Below are positions 33,247 through 44,438 of a stretch of 64,000 nt of DNA, piece by piece. The position numbers and the translations under genes are program-made. The notes beneath the pieces are model-generated. The model did no database searches. It was not told the DNA's origin and saw nothing but the letters and a program-made list of their open reading frames with translations. This DNA comes from Dendrolimus kikuchii (Eukaryota > Arthropoda > Insecta > Lepidoptera > Lasiocampidae): positions 5,843,001-5,907,000 of the forward strand of contig CM034398.1 of NCBI GenBank assembly GCA_019925095.2. Reading direction: 5' to 3'. The number at the start of each line of letters is the position of its first letter. Position 1 is the first letter of the stretch.

Positions 33247-33398
33247 CATACATACATACATAACTTCACGCCAGTTCCCTTGCGGGGTAGGCACGGACAA
33301 CAGAGCGCCATTTAGCCTTATTCTTACACACCTCACTTGCTTCTTTGACATTCATAACTCTTGTCATGCACGCTCGTCTGTTCTTAAGGCTCCTGACA
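33247..33398 (-). mobile_element. LINE-R copy 5
   Basis: Minus-strand C-terminus (RACMTRVMNVKEASEV ... ARELA stop) with (ATGT)n tail at the left. It ends within 'gtcaggagcc'. No convincing target duplication was seen. Lies in the presumed first intron of l(2)gl. Confidence 0.88.
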
Positions 33399-33635
33399 TA
33401 CACTTGTAATATTTTGTGATTGTGTGAGGTAGTATTGGGTATCCTTTTAAATAGTCACTTCATAAGTTGTATTAAATTTGGTTAAACCTATTCAAGTATC
33501 TATTTTTATATATTTCAATTACTTTACATGTTATTGACAACAGTTATGTCAAAATATATTTATTACAGATCATAAAGCCAGTATTATGACTGTTCATTAC
33601 TGTCTTTCTATTTGGATACAGCAACCAAAGTGATA

Positions 33636-33765
33636 AAGGTAAACATATAACTGAGTCATTCAATGTCATTGAATGTTGTTGTATCCATTCGGTTCCGAGC
33701 CTGTCAACTAAATTGATTTAATTTGGTTTAAACCATGTAATATCATCTTAAGTATAGTGCAGTTT
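33636..33765 (+). repeat. SINE-C tail, copy 2
   Basis: 'gagtcattcaatgtcattg', 'ttgtatccattcggttccg', 'caactaaattgatttaatt' match the 3' half of SINE-C at 7862-8105. The tRNA-like head is not recognisable. Confidence 0.6.
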
Positions 33766-33775
33766 AAAGTTATAC

Positions 33776-33900
33776 TTTAGACCGGGGGTGGTACCTAGCC
33801 ATCCAGATGCGCAAATACTCTACCATTTGGCCTATGGGTTATTTAGTTACGACAGACCATCCGGCCACAGGAAATTGTATTCTTTCTCTGTTCCTGCATA
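33776..33900 (-). mobile_element. J-SINE 5' half
   Basis: The minus-strand head 'tgcaggaacagagaaagaat ... ggtaccacccccggt'. Only the 5' ~125 bp remain and the shared tail is absent. This shows that the head is a unit in its own right or that the tail was deleted. Confidence 0.7.
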
Positions 33901-34357
33901 AATAAATATATTTTACCTATAAAATTTCTGTGATTATTTTATATAGTCTCATGTTACATTTTGGAATTAGGGCATAGTAGACCTCATAACACTCCAATTT
34001 AAAGTGCTATGATTGTCATCCCAAATGATTACGACATGTTGTCATTCATAATAAATGTGGGTGGTCTTATTCAAGACTGAATATTATTAACACATGACTA
34101 AGCTTCCAGTAATCCTTTAGCTAACACAGTATTAGACTGATGTTTAAAAAATATCATAACATTTTTTCATAGAGGCCTAAATTATGATGTCTTTCTAAAA
34201 TGTTATTTACAATAGATTTTATCATATTACAATTTGTATATATGCAAGCATTGCTTAGTTAGTATTTGACATAATTATAATATCATAACAATTGCATGGC
34301 TGAAACATTGTAATATAAATTCTAAAACAAAACTCGAATAAAAGAAGTAGGCTTTAA

Positions 34358-34457
34358 ATACAATGGTATATCAGCCCATAAATGCCCCCTACTGCTGGGC
34401 TCTGGCCTCCCATTATAGAGGGAACGGATACTATACCCGCCACGCTTGTCCAAGGCG
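34358..34457 (-). mobile_element. SINE-A tail unit 1
   Basis: The minus strand reads 'gccgccttggacaagcgtgg', 'ggaggccagagcccagcag', 'catttatgggctgatata', corresponding to the 3' end of SINE-A. It abuts the A-tail of the jockey-like LINE. Confidence 0.75.
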
Positions 34458-35205
34458 GCTTTTTTTTATCGCTGGAGTACAGCAGACAGGCAGACGGCCC
34501 ACCTGATGGAAAGCGGTTACCGTCGCCTATGGACGTTTGCAACACCAGAGCCGTCACTAACGCGCTGCCGGCCTGGAAGAAATTTTATGACACCCTTTAA
34601 AAAAACCCCATGTTGTAGAGCGCTACCCACAGCGGTGGGAAAACCTTGGCTGGGAGCTCATTCAAAATCCCCACGGTACGCAAGAGAAACGTTCTAGAGA
34701 ACCGTTGCGTACAAGAGCGAAGCGGCTGAAGGAAGTGAGGATGAACGCCCAGCCGATGGCGTGCGGTGCGGTGGTAAAAAGAAGACGAAGGACCATTCTG
34801 AACAGTTCCTCGGAACACTCCGTTGTATAGTCGGTAGAATACGCAGAGACGCGAAGTCTTTGAAGGCCAAGCGTATGTAAACCATCTGAGTATGGGATCC
34901 TCCACAATGCGAGCGGCTCGACATTGAATACTGTCGAGGGGATTTAGCTGGTAGACGGGTGCCCCGGCCCACAAGTGTGAGCAGTACTCCATATGCGGTC
35001 TCACCTGGGCTTTGTAAAGTACACGGCGTTGCCGCGGAGTGAAATACTGCTTGGACCGGTTTAGCACTCCCAGCTTCTTGGAGGCAAGTTTTGTCTTGCC
35101 TTCAAGGTGGCCCCTGAATTGTACATCGTTTGCAATGTCGAAACCAAGGATCCCAATACTCTTAGAGGTGGTAAGGGGTGTTCCTTGGAACTGAAGCGCA
35201 TGTAC
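34458..35205 (-). mobile_element. Jockey-like LINE, C-terminal 0.75 kb
   Basis: The best coding remnant of this family is the frame 35067-34597: LNRSKQYFTPRQRRVLYKAQ, VRPHMEYCSHLWAGAP, IQCRAARIV, LCVFYRLYNG, SSSFYHRTARHRLG and RFSRTFLLRT. Another frame upstream gives GILGFDIANDVQFRGHLEGK. This is the post-RT/thumb region typical of lepidopteran jockey-like ORF2. The 3' UTR carries 'ggcgacggtaaccgctttcc' and 'ggccgtctgcctgtctgctg' before the A-tail. RT core absent. Confidence 0.85.
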
Positions 35206-35303
35206 AACGGTATATCAGCCCATAAATGTCCTACTGCTGGGCTCAGGTATCCGATTGTAGAGGGAACGGAAAGTATACCCGTCACGCTTGTCCAAGCCGG
35301 CTT
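35206..35303 (-). mobile_element. SINE-A tail unit 2
   Basis: Near-copy of unit 1 in the same orientation, starting 'acaacggtatatcagcc' against 'acaatggtatatcagcc'. It is followed immediately by a J-SINE A-tail, just as unit 1 is followed by the LINE A-tail. Confidence 0.75.
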
Positions 35304-35605
35304 TTTTTTAATCGCTGGAGTTGACTTGACACTTGATGGAAAGCGGTTACCATCGTCTATGGACATTTTCAGCATTAAATGTGCTACAAATGCGTTGCTA
35401 TTATCTTAACGGAGATTGGAACCTGCTCACTAATGCCGGAACACAACTCAAGGATGTTATGGCGGCATGCTCTAGACCAGGGGGTGGTAGTCATCCAGCC
35501 GGGCCATAACCCTACCACCTGGCGGTGGGATATTTGGTCGCCTCTTACGATAGGCCGCCCGACCGCAGTAAATTGTATTATTTCTCCGTTCCTGCACGGA
35601 TAATA
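35304..35605 (-). mobile_element. J-SINE, nearly full length
   Basis: Minus-strand order: 'tatccgtgcaggaacggaga', GGTCGGGCGGCC, 'gagcatgccgccat', 'gtgttccggcattag', 'gtagcacattta', 'gatggtaaccgctttcc'. A small deletion removes part of the 'gcagacaggcagacgg' block. Confidence 0.85.
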
Positions 35606-35929
35606 TGAAGTTAGTTTGAAAAGTTAGTATTGCACTAAATACAGAAAATCATTAATTCCTAGGAAAATACTCGAAATGTTAACCAGTTTACATAATGTTT
35701 GTTTCGCACAATCTTATCTTGCGTAGCCCTTGGTTATTTACTTACAGATTAGATGCGTCATTTAATTTTTATTGCGTCCGCGATTTGGATGCGTACGCGC
35801 ATAGTGGCATGGTACAATCGGGCCATGGCCATAGGAGAGTTATGTATGGTTTATCATGATTTATCGTGTTTCAAGCTGTATCGATGTTTTATGAGTCAAA
35901 ACCTATATATAGGTATAATGAATCATTCT

Positions 35930-36110
35930 TGTTACTATGCGAAAAGGCGTATTTAAGCGACTACCCTTTACGCTGCGCACAAACTGGCCACCGTCCACAG
36001 GTATGCAGCGAGTCCTTAGAAAATGTATGAAAAGCGTATCAACTGGTTGTCGCAGGCCACCGGTGGAACGTTTGCGCCCAGCCTTATTCATGTTGACAAA
36101 TAAATATAAT
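35930..36110 (+). other. GC-richer block ending in A/T-rich tail (possible retroposon)
   Basis: 'ctttacgctgcgcacaaact', 'ggccaccgtccacagg', 'ggccaccggtggaacg', 'gcgcccagcctt' is followed by AAATAAATATAATAAATATA. No ORF homology recognised. The tail suggests retroposition, but no target duplication is clear. Confidence 0.3.
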
Positions 36111-36992
36111 AAATATATGTCATTATTATTTCTTCACAGAAGCATACATTATTAATTACAAAGCATTATTGTCTAAAGTTATACATACTGATGACAAATG
36201 TTTTTGTTTGGCTTTGTTTGAATATTTGTATGCAGGTGAATATTTCAAGTGGGCTTTCAGGGCCAGATCCTAAATTATACGAAATAGCAATAATACTCAA
36301 ACAAAATGTTCTATTTTCCTTACTAATGTAAGGAGGAGGTGAGGCTTAATTAATATTAAACCTCACCTCAGTTTATGCAACATGGAAATGATGAAAATAC
36401 TGTTTTTAATAGGCATCTAAAAATTAATATTTGAAACGCATATTATTTTACTTCAAACAATTATATCGGCCAACGGGTAAACAATTTGGTTGCAATGGGT
36501 AAAGACCGGTGCAATTTGATGTTTAATTAATCTGTGAAATATAGAATATTTTATTCAAAAGTAACACTTTCCTTTGGTTTGTCGTTTGATATTCCTTCGC
36601 AGAAATCGCTCCTTACAACTTATACTATGATTAATTTCAAAATCAACCGATTCGATTCCTGACAAGGGTAATTGTTTTTAGTTTTCGTCACAAACGGCCT
36701 CTAGACTCCTTTTCGCTATTTAACATAGGTTAGGATTTGGCCCTGAAAACGCACTTGAAAAATTCACCTGTATATACTTCATGAAAGAAAGCAATTTACG
36801 AAACTGAAGCTACGAGAACAACAAGCAGGATTTTTGAATTTTAAAGATGAAACTTAAGCAATAAATTATTTAGCGGGATCTGTTGCACTCGACTGGGTCT
36901 GTACCGAGGCAGCCAACTCAACATTCTTATTTTTGTTTCCAGTGGCGTAGCCTGCCTTAGACAGGCCTGTATCATAATGTATCGCAGGCCCC

Positions 36993-39079
36993 GTTTTTAA
37001 GAAATAGGCTAAATACTTTTATGGTTTCGTAACCAAATTACTGAAACATTGGACGTTCTTCACTTCTTTCTTTGTTTTCGGGACCTTCATTGTACATAGC
37101 CTGACTCGCACTTAGCCATTGTTAACTTGTGTTATTATATCACGTAGTGAACCATACGGGGATATCGCACAGTGTCGCGGACGGCGGCCACCCTCCTGGC
37201 AGGCGATCCGCCCTGGCATCTCCAGGCGGACGTCCTGACAGTGGTGCGCCGCACCCGGCAGGATGCCCTAGCTAGAGGCCTGACCTTCTGTCAGGTCGAA
37301 ATCGAGGCGATCAGGAAGCGGGAAACCGCCTCCATGATCGCCATCTGGTCTCAAGAGCTCGACAACCCTGCGGCCTATGGCGGCTACACGGTGGATGCAA
37401 TCAGGCCACAGCTGACGGAATGGGTCAACCGCACCAGCGGCACCCTGACCTTCAGGACGACACAGATACTTACCGGACACGGATGTTTCGATAAGTATCT
37501 GTGTCGCATTGTGGGCTGCTTGCCTTCCCCGGACTGCCGCCAGTGCGGCGCACTCGACACGGCGTTACACACACTAGTCGAGTGCGTCGCATGGGCGCCG
37601 CAGCGTTTCGAACTTGAGACGCACGTAGGTCCAGTCGACTCGCTTTGCGACTTGGTCAAGGCCATGTTGCAGAGCAGCGACAATTGGGGGGCTGCGGTTA
37701 CTTTTTGCGAGACAGTAATGTCACTCAAGGAGGCCGCAGAACGAGACAGGGAGAGAAGTCCTGCAGCGCGTGCCAATGCGTCTTCTCGAGGTCGCCGGCC
37801 TTCAGCTGGCACCCGGAGAGGCAGGTACGCGCATTACTTCCCTCCCTGAGTTAGGTTCCGTTTACCGCGGGGGGCCTTTAGCTTGCTAGGAGAGCAAAGG
37901 ACCTTCTACCCCCGCACAACGAAGTGGGGTGTGTTCTCCCAGGGCACACTCCAGGCACTTTATTGCGCTGGATCGGCTGGGCGTAACTATGTTCTAAATC
38001 TCAGCCTTTCCAACACATACAAAGCGCAGGGTCGTCAGGGAGGAGGGGGTTTTTAGTGGGTATTGGGGTTGCTCGCCCGTGCAGCAACGCTCGGAGTCTT
38101 CCACACTATTCTGTGACGTCGATCGCGGACGGAGCGCTGCCAAGAGCATACTATTGCTGCAGTGTTATCGCCCCCTACCGACGCGTGTCGTTCCCCTAGC
38201 AATGACCCAGTTTGTGCGTAAATCGGTTAAGCATTTTCCCTCGCCTCAAAACAAACAAAAAAAAAAAAAATCACGTAGTGAACTAATAAATCGTTAAGGC
38301 CACTGATATAAAAAATAACTGTAATACCTTCATAAGTTACAATGTAATAAACCACACCCAACCTCGCCTGTGTGATTAATATTTGTCACCATGAAACTGA
38401 TATTGATGTTACGATAATGCATTGATAATATTGTTTTGTCTTCTAGTTATTGCAAGTACATAATAAGTTTGATTTTCTGTATCATATAGTTTAAAAACCA
38501 ACTGTATCATGAGATATTTGAATTTCAATATAGTTTAAATGAGCATTCTTTTAGTTGAATTTTATAGTAAGCAAGCATTGTGTCGATAACTTGATACCAG
38601 AGCTTTCGCGCAAACTTGTCGAGAGAAAAATACTGTATTACATTCTTAATAGTGATTCTTTTATATTATACTAGTTGTCCTGGCAAACTTCGTACCGCCT
38701 CAGAATCAATAAATAAAAAGCTGAATGATAATTGCAGAAAGTTTCAACTTTAGTAAAAAATGTGGTCAAACCTTAACCGGAACGAACATCAAACGTTTGA
38801 CATTCAAAACCAAAAAAATGAAAAAAAACTTCACTTAAATTTAATTGATTTTTAAACTACGGGACATCAAATATTTGACAGGTAGGAAATAATTTCTAAG
38901 GGAAAGCGAAATTGTTGTTTTTAATATATTCCAAGCATTTTTTTTCACATTTACTCACCTTTTAAACCTTCCCTGGATTTCCACAAATAATTCAAGACCA
39001 AAATTAGCCAAATCAGTCGTTCCAGCCGTTCTCGAGTTTTAGCGAGACGAACGAACAGCAATTGATTTTTGTATATATA
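36993..39079 (+). repeat. Segmental duplication, copy A (interrupted)
   Basis: 36993-37152 and 38271-39079 together match 43146-44099 in order and nearly base for base ('gaaataggctaaatac', 'ttcgtaaccaaatta', 'caaccacacccaacctcg'-type blocks, then the H repeat). The gap is exactly the R1 insertion. The left junction follows 50 bp of hAT end. Confidence 0.92.
37153..38270 (+). mobile_element. R1-family 1 LINE with intact C-terminal frame, 13-bp TSD
   Basis: Flanked by tcacgtagtgaac at 37140-37152 and 38271-38283. An open frame up to TGA at 37847-37849 encodes VSRTAATLLAGDPPWHLQAD, TLTFRTTQILTGHGCFDKYL, the zinc knuckle CRQCGALDTALHTLVEC (C-x2-C-x7-H-x4-C, complete) and a basic tail ending RRGRYAHYFPP. 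About 420 bp of 3' UTR and an A-tail follow. It is truncated inside the ORF, so RT and endonuclease are missing. The frame has no stops over 225 codons, unlike the R1 copy at 28052, which suggests a recent insertion. Confidence 0.95.
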
Positions 39080-39136
39080 GATAAATTATTACTTATACTT
39101 AGTACTCTTAGGAGCTAAGTTAGACAAACAATCAAA

Positions 39137-39277
39137 TCAAAGATACACTTTTTTCGCCTTTCTTTCGGCAAACTTATTTATCAAATCATCCATAGCTGAA
39201 GACGATTTCAGTTTTTCTAAATTTTCTGCCTCTATAGACAACAATGACAAGTCTGATAGCCGTTTCTGTTGGTCCAG
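39137..39277 (-). pseudogene. hAT transposase extreme C-terminus
   Basis: A 46-codon minus-strand frame LDQQKRLSDLSLLSIEAENL ... MDDLINKFAERKAKKVYL, then stop (39137-39139). This matches the hAT ending as I know it (QERLSxLSIxSIE ... INDFAxxKARKV). The upstream dimerisation motif is gone. Its position inside the CAGNGGCG-ended element supports the hAT call. Confidence 0.8.
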
Positions 39278-39429
39278 TTATAGTTATTACCAAAAATGTT
39301 ATTAATCTATAAAAAATTGCAGATAACATTTTAAGAATTTTTGCTTACACACTTTCGGGGCCCCTGTAGCCTGAGGGCCCCGTATCATTGATACGGCTGA
39401 TACGCCGGTAGCTACGCCCCTGCTTGCTT

Positions 39430-40830
39430 CATTAAATTTACTTAGACAATACTATCAGTAATATAGTATTCGTAAATTCCCTTGAGACTTAGATTTTTAT
39501 ACCGATAAGTCAGTATAATTTTATAAGCATATATTTTTATACTGAGGTATAATATCTTATTTCTATTAATAAATATTTATGTATCTTTGATCCTATAAAT
39601 GCAAACATGAATTTTTCAAAAGCAAAAGTGTTTCAATTTCTAACAACTCGGCAAAACTATCAAAATAGTAAGTGGGGTACAGAACTTTTCAAAGAAACTT
39701 GTTTGCCCTTTTTGCCTGAGATAAATTGTAGTAAACTTATTCGGAACCCCTTTTTATGAAACTTGAAAGTGCAATTTAAAAGTTTCTTTGCTGAATGAAC
39801 CCAATTCTACTGAGAATACTAGGAATGACAAAGTGAAAACTTTAATGTGTTCCTTCATACCTCCATGGTTGGATAAACCGAAATTAGACCGTTTTCTTGC
39901 TTTTCAGTTTCGATAGATTAGGGCACAGAAATGTCTAAAACAAACAAACTTAATTGTTACAACTTTTTTATAAGTGATTTTTTTTTAACTGCTTAAAAAA
40001 TAGATATTTACTTCTTTAACAGCTATAATAAGCAGTTTAAAACGTTACTTATGAATAATACCGTATCGCTTGTGTTGGTTTTTTTTTATTTTTTGCCTCT
40101 TTTTCTATCGAAATGGAAAGACACGTGGAATTCTCGTAATTTCGGCTGTAGACTTTGTTCGCTATGTATGTCATTTACATTGTATCATGCTAATTTTACA
40201 CGCGTTACATCTGTAGAAACCCATATTGCTAAGCTAGCTCTGCCCGCGACTTTATTCGTCAGGGATTACAAATATTTTTATTCCTTAAAGTTTTCATTGA
40301 AATCCCTTGAGCCATATCGTAGCGTATTCGAGACAAAGTTTCAGGCAAACTGATAGTCATAATTTATAAAAACTATAATTTATGTCTAAACATTTTATAA
40401 ATAGCAGTTTTTAGTTAAACTTATACATTTGTTTTGAAATTTGGATTAATTTTTTTTATAAATAATAAAGTCTTAAAATCTTTAAGGAGGTTTTTGAGTA
40501 TAAAAAGAATGACTTACGACACCTGGGCAATAGTAAAAATGTAACATTTTGGAGTTAAAATTGAGATAAATTTTTTATTAGATTCTATGATAAAAAGTAA
40601 AAGCAAAGTAACGAGCCCCAACATATTTTTGTGAAGTAATATTTTGTGTTCGTGAATATTCTTTTTTTCGCTTTGTACACTAGTAAACTTTTAAATTCGA
40701 GACGACAGGAATCAGGCAACAAGTTCTGAAAGTCGACTTAATGAATCTAAGCTAAGAATCGTTAGCGAAATCTTTGTATAAATTCAAACATAACTAGATT
40801 AAGATATATTTGCACTTTAATTATCCCAGT
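39430..40830. other. AT-rich; one G repeat fragment
   Basis: No supportable gene. 40233-40350 ('tagctctgcccgcgacttta', 'ttcgtcagggattac') is a diverged G repeat start. Confidence 0.55.
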
Positions 40831-41263
40831 TAGGTGGGCAGCTTTCGGTAAGCTTCGTTAAATTTCGTCGATCATTCCGCAGTGCTTAAAGGTGAAATTG
40901 TTCGAACAATGCGTCCTACCAACAATGATTTACGGGGCCGAGACGTGAACACTGACGACAGGATTGGTCCATAGTCCTCTGTTATAGATAAAATCCGAAC
41001 CAGAATAACCGATATAATTCGCACAATTAGCAAATCACAGAAGCAAAGTCTATCACAAAACTGATGGGTGATTAAGGAGACAAGTCCTAGAGGAGAACGC
41101 GTCTTAATAAACGTAGTGCATCACGCCATCCAGTCCTCCGCCCTATACTAAAATATCCTGCGTAAGATCGCCGATAGACGCTACTAGATAAGCAAAGCAG
41201 ATTCCGAATGTGAGGCTTAAATTTAGGGAGGCCTACGTTCAACAGTGGGCTACGATTGGCTGA
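40831..41263 (+). pseudogene. Endonuclease-RT LINE remnant, same family as 18380
   Basis: SWAAFGKLR, FEQCVLPTMIYGAET (the CVLPVMTYGAETW-type block), RTRITDIIRTI, then the terminal 'tacgttcaacagtgggctac' and TGA at 41261. Several stops. Gives more upstream sequence than the 18380 copy. Confidence 0.78.
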
Positions 41264-41284
41264 CTTATTTAATAGATAATTTGT

Positions 41285-41600
41285 TGCGTTTGATGAGATG
41301 GATGTGTGATCTTACAAGAATGGATAAGGTGAGAAATGTGTATGTATCTCTGTGAAAGTTGCACTCGTGACTTAAAAATTGAAAGGAAGAAGACTACAAA
41401 ACAAAAACAATGTTAAACTGGAAGATTGACCGTTACAAATGTAAAGGTAGACCAAAAAGAGATAGATGTATTGTGCGAATGAAGACATGATGATTTGTGA
41501 TGTGACATAGGATAAAAATAGAGAGAATAGCGGAGTATGGAAGGAAAGGACGTATTGTGCCGACCCCAAATAATTGGGAGAAGGAAGAGAGAAAATTTAT
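41285..41600 (+). pseudogene. Second LINE ORF2 C-terminal remnant
   Basis: Frames give LRWMCDLTRMDKVRNVYV, then after a frameshift KCKGRPKRDRC and VPTPNNWEKEE, the GRPKKRW and TADPK region of a different endonuclease-RT LINE. It starts about 20 bp after the previous remnant ends. Confidence 0.7.
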
Positions 41601-41609
41601 TATGTTTGC

Positions 41610-42690
41610 AGACTAAATATCTTCAGTCATCACTTAGCAGAGATGTTTCAGATTCTCAGCACCCAAACCATATAAATTTAAAGCCCGTGAAGAATGTTTA
41701 TTCGACAATACGACTATTTATTGAAATTGTTGTCTCGCCCAATTGTATATAGCTCGTCGCCATCGCTAAACACGATTGATATCAAGGTCATAATATTGTC
41801 TCAATTTGCCACAGACATCAGTTGTTGGGTCCAGCGATGTGATAGAAAACATGAATAGGTTTAATGAACCTATGACTATTGTTGCTGTAACATAGATAAG
41901 CTAATTTAATTCACACTAATTTAGAAGATAATATTAAAAGTGTACTCTCTTATAGGTATTTTATTAATAAATCGAAATTAAGTGTGTCTGTTTGTGATTT
42001 TATAATAAATGTCAAATTTAATAAAATCGTATATGATATCCAAATAAGAATGGTTTTTTGTCCGTCTGATTATCAGTTTTTTTGAATAGGCGCCGTAACG
42101 GCTCAACGGAATTTTGTTTCTATGAAATATGGACCTAGCATAAAATGCCTTGGTTATTCACGAGTGTAGGTTTAAGTTGAAATTTAAAGTGCATTTAATT
42201 GCCAATGCTTTATGCTTTGCAGCGCTTAATTTTGGTATTATCGAGATATTTGGAAATACACAATAATAATTTACTTATATCCACTCCACAAAAATATACT
42301 ATAATTTTTACTAAAAAATATATTCTGCAACCGTTAATATCGTTATCATCCTTTATCAGTAAGATAGCGATAGTATATATACAATCGATAACTTTTTGTA
42401 ACCGACGCGTTGGTGTTGGAAAATTCTTGTTGATTCAAAGGGTTATCGTCTAAATCATACAATTTACCATTAACGACCATTCAGGCATGTAATGTACTCG
42501 TATATTTAGATTTTCCTGTCACTCTATTATCCAAAATACAAAGTACAGCATGTCAATGGATATTTTCACCAATGCAGGCTATGTTAGGTATATACCACAT
42601 AAAATATACTTTTCAGAAATATATCTAAACACATCTCTTATTAAAATTAGCAACTGAACTAACGTTTTCAAAACACTTCCAAGATGTTCA
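41610..42690. other. AT-rich, no recognised gene
   Basis: Includes weak dispersed-repeat similarity around 41990-42110 ('ggcgccgtaacggctcaac'). No ORF support. Confidence 0.5.
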
Positions 42691-42691
42691 A

Positions 42692-42840
42692 GCCCTATAG
42701 ACAAGCGGCATTAGCGCAAAAGGAATAGAATAAAAAAATGTATGAGAATGACATAATACTTAGCGTAATGATATGTCTATTCGTTTATTATACATTTTCT
42801 ATTCTATTCGTTTAGCGCTAATGCCATTTTTCTACAGGGC
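42692..42840. mobile_element. 149-bp MITE, almost entirely inverted repeat
   Basis: The left end GCCCTATAGACAAGCGGCAT + TAGCGC and the right end GCGCTAATGCCATTTTTCTA + CAGGGC are inverted copies. The arms extend about 70 bp each (GAATAGAATA versus TATTCTATTC, AATGTAT versus ATACATT). Only a few bases form the loop. No ORF. Superfamily undetermined. Confidence 0.88.
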
Positions 42841-43145
42841 CAGAAAAATGGATGTGTATAAATTTGGAATAATAATAATCTATTCACACTTGTATTATAG
42901 TTACAAACAATAAGATGCCTAAAAAGTAAAGTCTTCAGAAGTAACAGCTATATTCAAAACATTATATAGCAGCTAACATTTCTAATTTTTAAATGACTGG
43001 ATGTTGATGATGACTTGATTTTTATATGCCTTAACAATCCGTGATCTAGAACACTTGAAATTACACGTATAAAGTGCCCACCGTATATATGTATATAATA
43101 TTAAAAATATTGTTTATGAAAACTTTGGACAAAGTCTGTTGAGGA

Positions 43146-44099
43146 GTTTTTAAGAAATAGGCTAAATACTTTTATGGTTTCGTAACCAAATTACTAAAAC
43201 ATTGGACGTTCTTCACTTCTTTCTTTATTTTCGGGACCTTCATTGTACATAGGCTGACTCGCACTTAGCCATTGTTAACTTGTGTTATTATATCACGTAG
43301 TGAACTAATAAATCGTTAAGGCCACTGATATAAAAAATAACTGTAATACCTTCATAAGTTACAATGTAATAAACCACACCCAACCTCGCCTGTGTAATTA
43401 ATTTTTGTCACCATGAAACTGATATTGATGTTGCGATAATGCATTGATAATATTGTTTTGTCTTCTAGTTATTGCAAGTACATAATAAGTTTGATTTTCT
43501 GTATCATATAGTTTAAAAACCAACTGTATCATGAGATATTTGAATTTCAATATAGTTTAAATGAGCATTCTTTTAGTTGAATTTTATAGTAAGCAAGCAT
43601 TGTGTCGATAACTTGATACCAGAGCTCTCGCGCAAACTTGTCGAGAGAAAAATACTGTATTACATTCTTAATAGTGATTCTTTTATTTTATACTAGCTGA
43701 CCCGGGAAACTTCGTACCGCCTCTGAATCAATAAATAAAAAAGCTGAATGATAATTGCAGAATGTTTCAACTTTAGTAAATAAAACTGGTCAAAACTTAA
43801 CCGGGAACGAACAATAAACATTTGACATTCAAAACCAAAAAAATAAAAACTTCACTTTTAAATTTAATTGATTTCTAAACGACAGGACAAACATCAAACG
43901 TTTGACAGGTAGGAATAGTTTCTAAGGGAAAGCAAAATTGACGTTTTTACTATATTCCAAGCACTTTTTTCATATTTACTCACCTTTTAAATCTGCCCTG
44001 GACTTCCACAAATAATTCAAAACCAAAATTAGTCAAATCAGTCCAGCTTTTCTCGAGTTTTAGCGAGACTGACGAACAGCAATTGATTTTTGTATATAT
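43146..44099 (+). repeat. Segmental duplication, copy B (with empty R1 site)
   Basis: 954 bp matching 36993-37152 plus 38284-39079. The R1 target sequence tcacgtagtgaac is present once, at 43293-43305. The last ~410 bp are an H repeat also found at 19783. A 9-bp hairpin (aaccaggat/atcctggtt) follows at about 44105. Confidence 0.93.
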
Positions 44100-44370
44100 G
44101 GATGAACCAGGATTTGTTATCCTGGTTAATATAATAATAATTATTGTGCATAAAATAAAATAAACATACGTTAAATAAATGAACCTCTCAATAAACAATA
44201 TTATGTGAAAAATGGTATCCTAGAGTTATGAGGATTAAAAAAAATATTCAGAGCCTGCGTTCTTAAAAAGTCTTTAAAAATATTATCTTGAAATTTTAAA
44301 ATCCCCTGTATTGTTTTTTACCGGTACACTATACATATATTTTTAAATTAATATTAGCTTAGTATATTTC

Positions 44371-44438
44371 CCCTATAGTGGGAGGCCCGAGCCCAGCAGT
44401 GGGACATTTATGGGCTGCTATTATTATTTATTATTTAT
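44371..44438 (+). mobile_element. 68-bp SINE-A-type tail insertion with 12-bp TSD
   Basis: 'gtgggaggcccgagcccagc', 'agtgggacatttatgggctg' and an (ATT)n end. Flanked by ttagtatatttc at 44359-44370 and 44439-44450. An extremely short but genuine retroposition product. Confidence 0.88.

Larger units (their letters stand above)
36940..39422 (-). mobile_element. Second hAT-like element with nested insertions
   Basis: The left end CAGTGGCGTAGCCTGCC and the right end read inward, CAGGGGCGTAGCTACCGG, match at 11 of the first 12 positions. Flanks tttgtttc (36932-36939) and cttgcttc (39423-39430) match 6 of 8. A transposase C-terminus lies on the minus strand at 39137-39277, only about 145 bp from the right end, so nearly all of the gene is lost. 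The interior contains the duplicated segment (36993-39079) and an R1 LINE. Confidence 0.7.
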
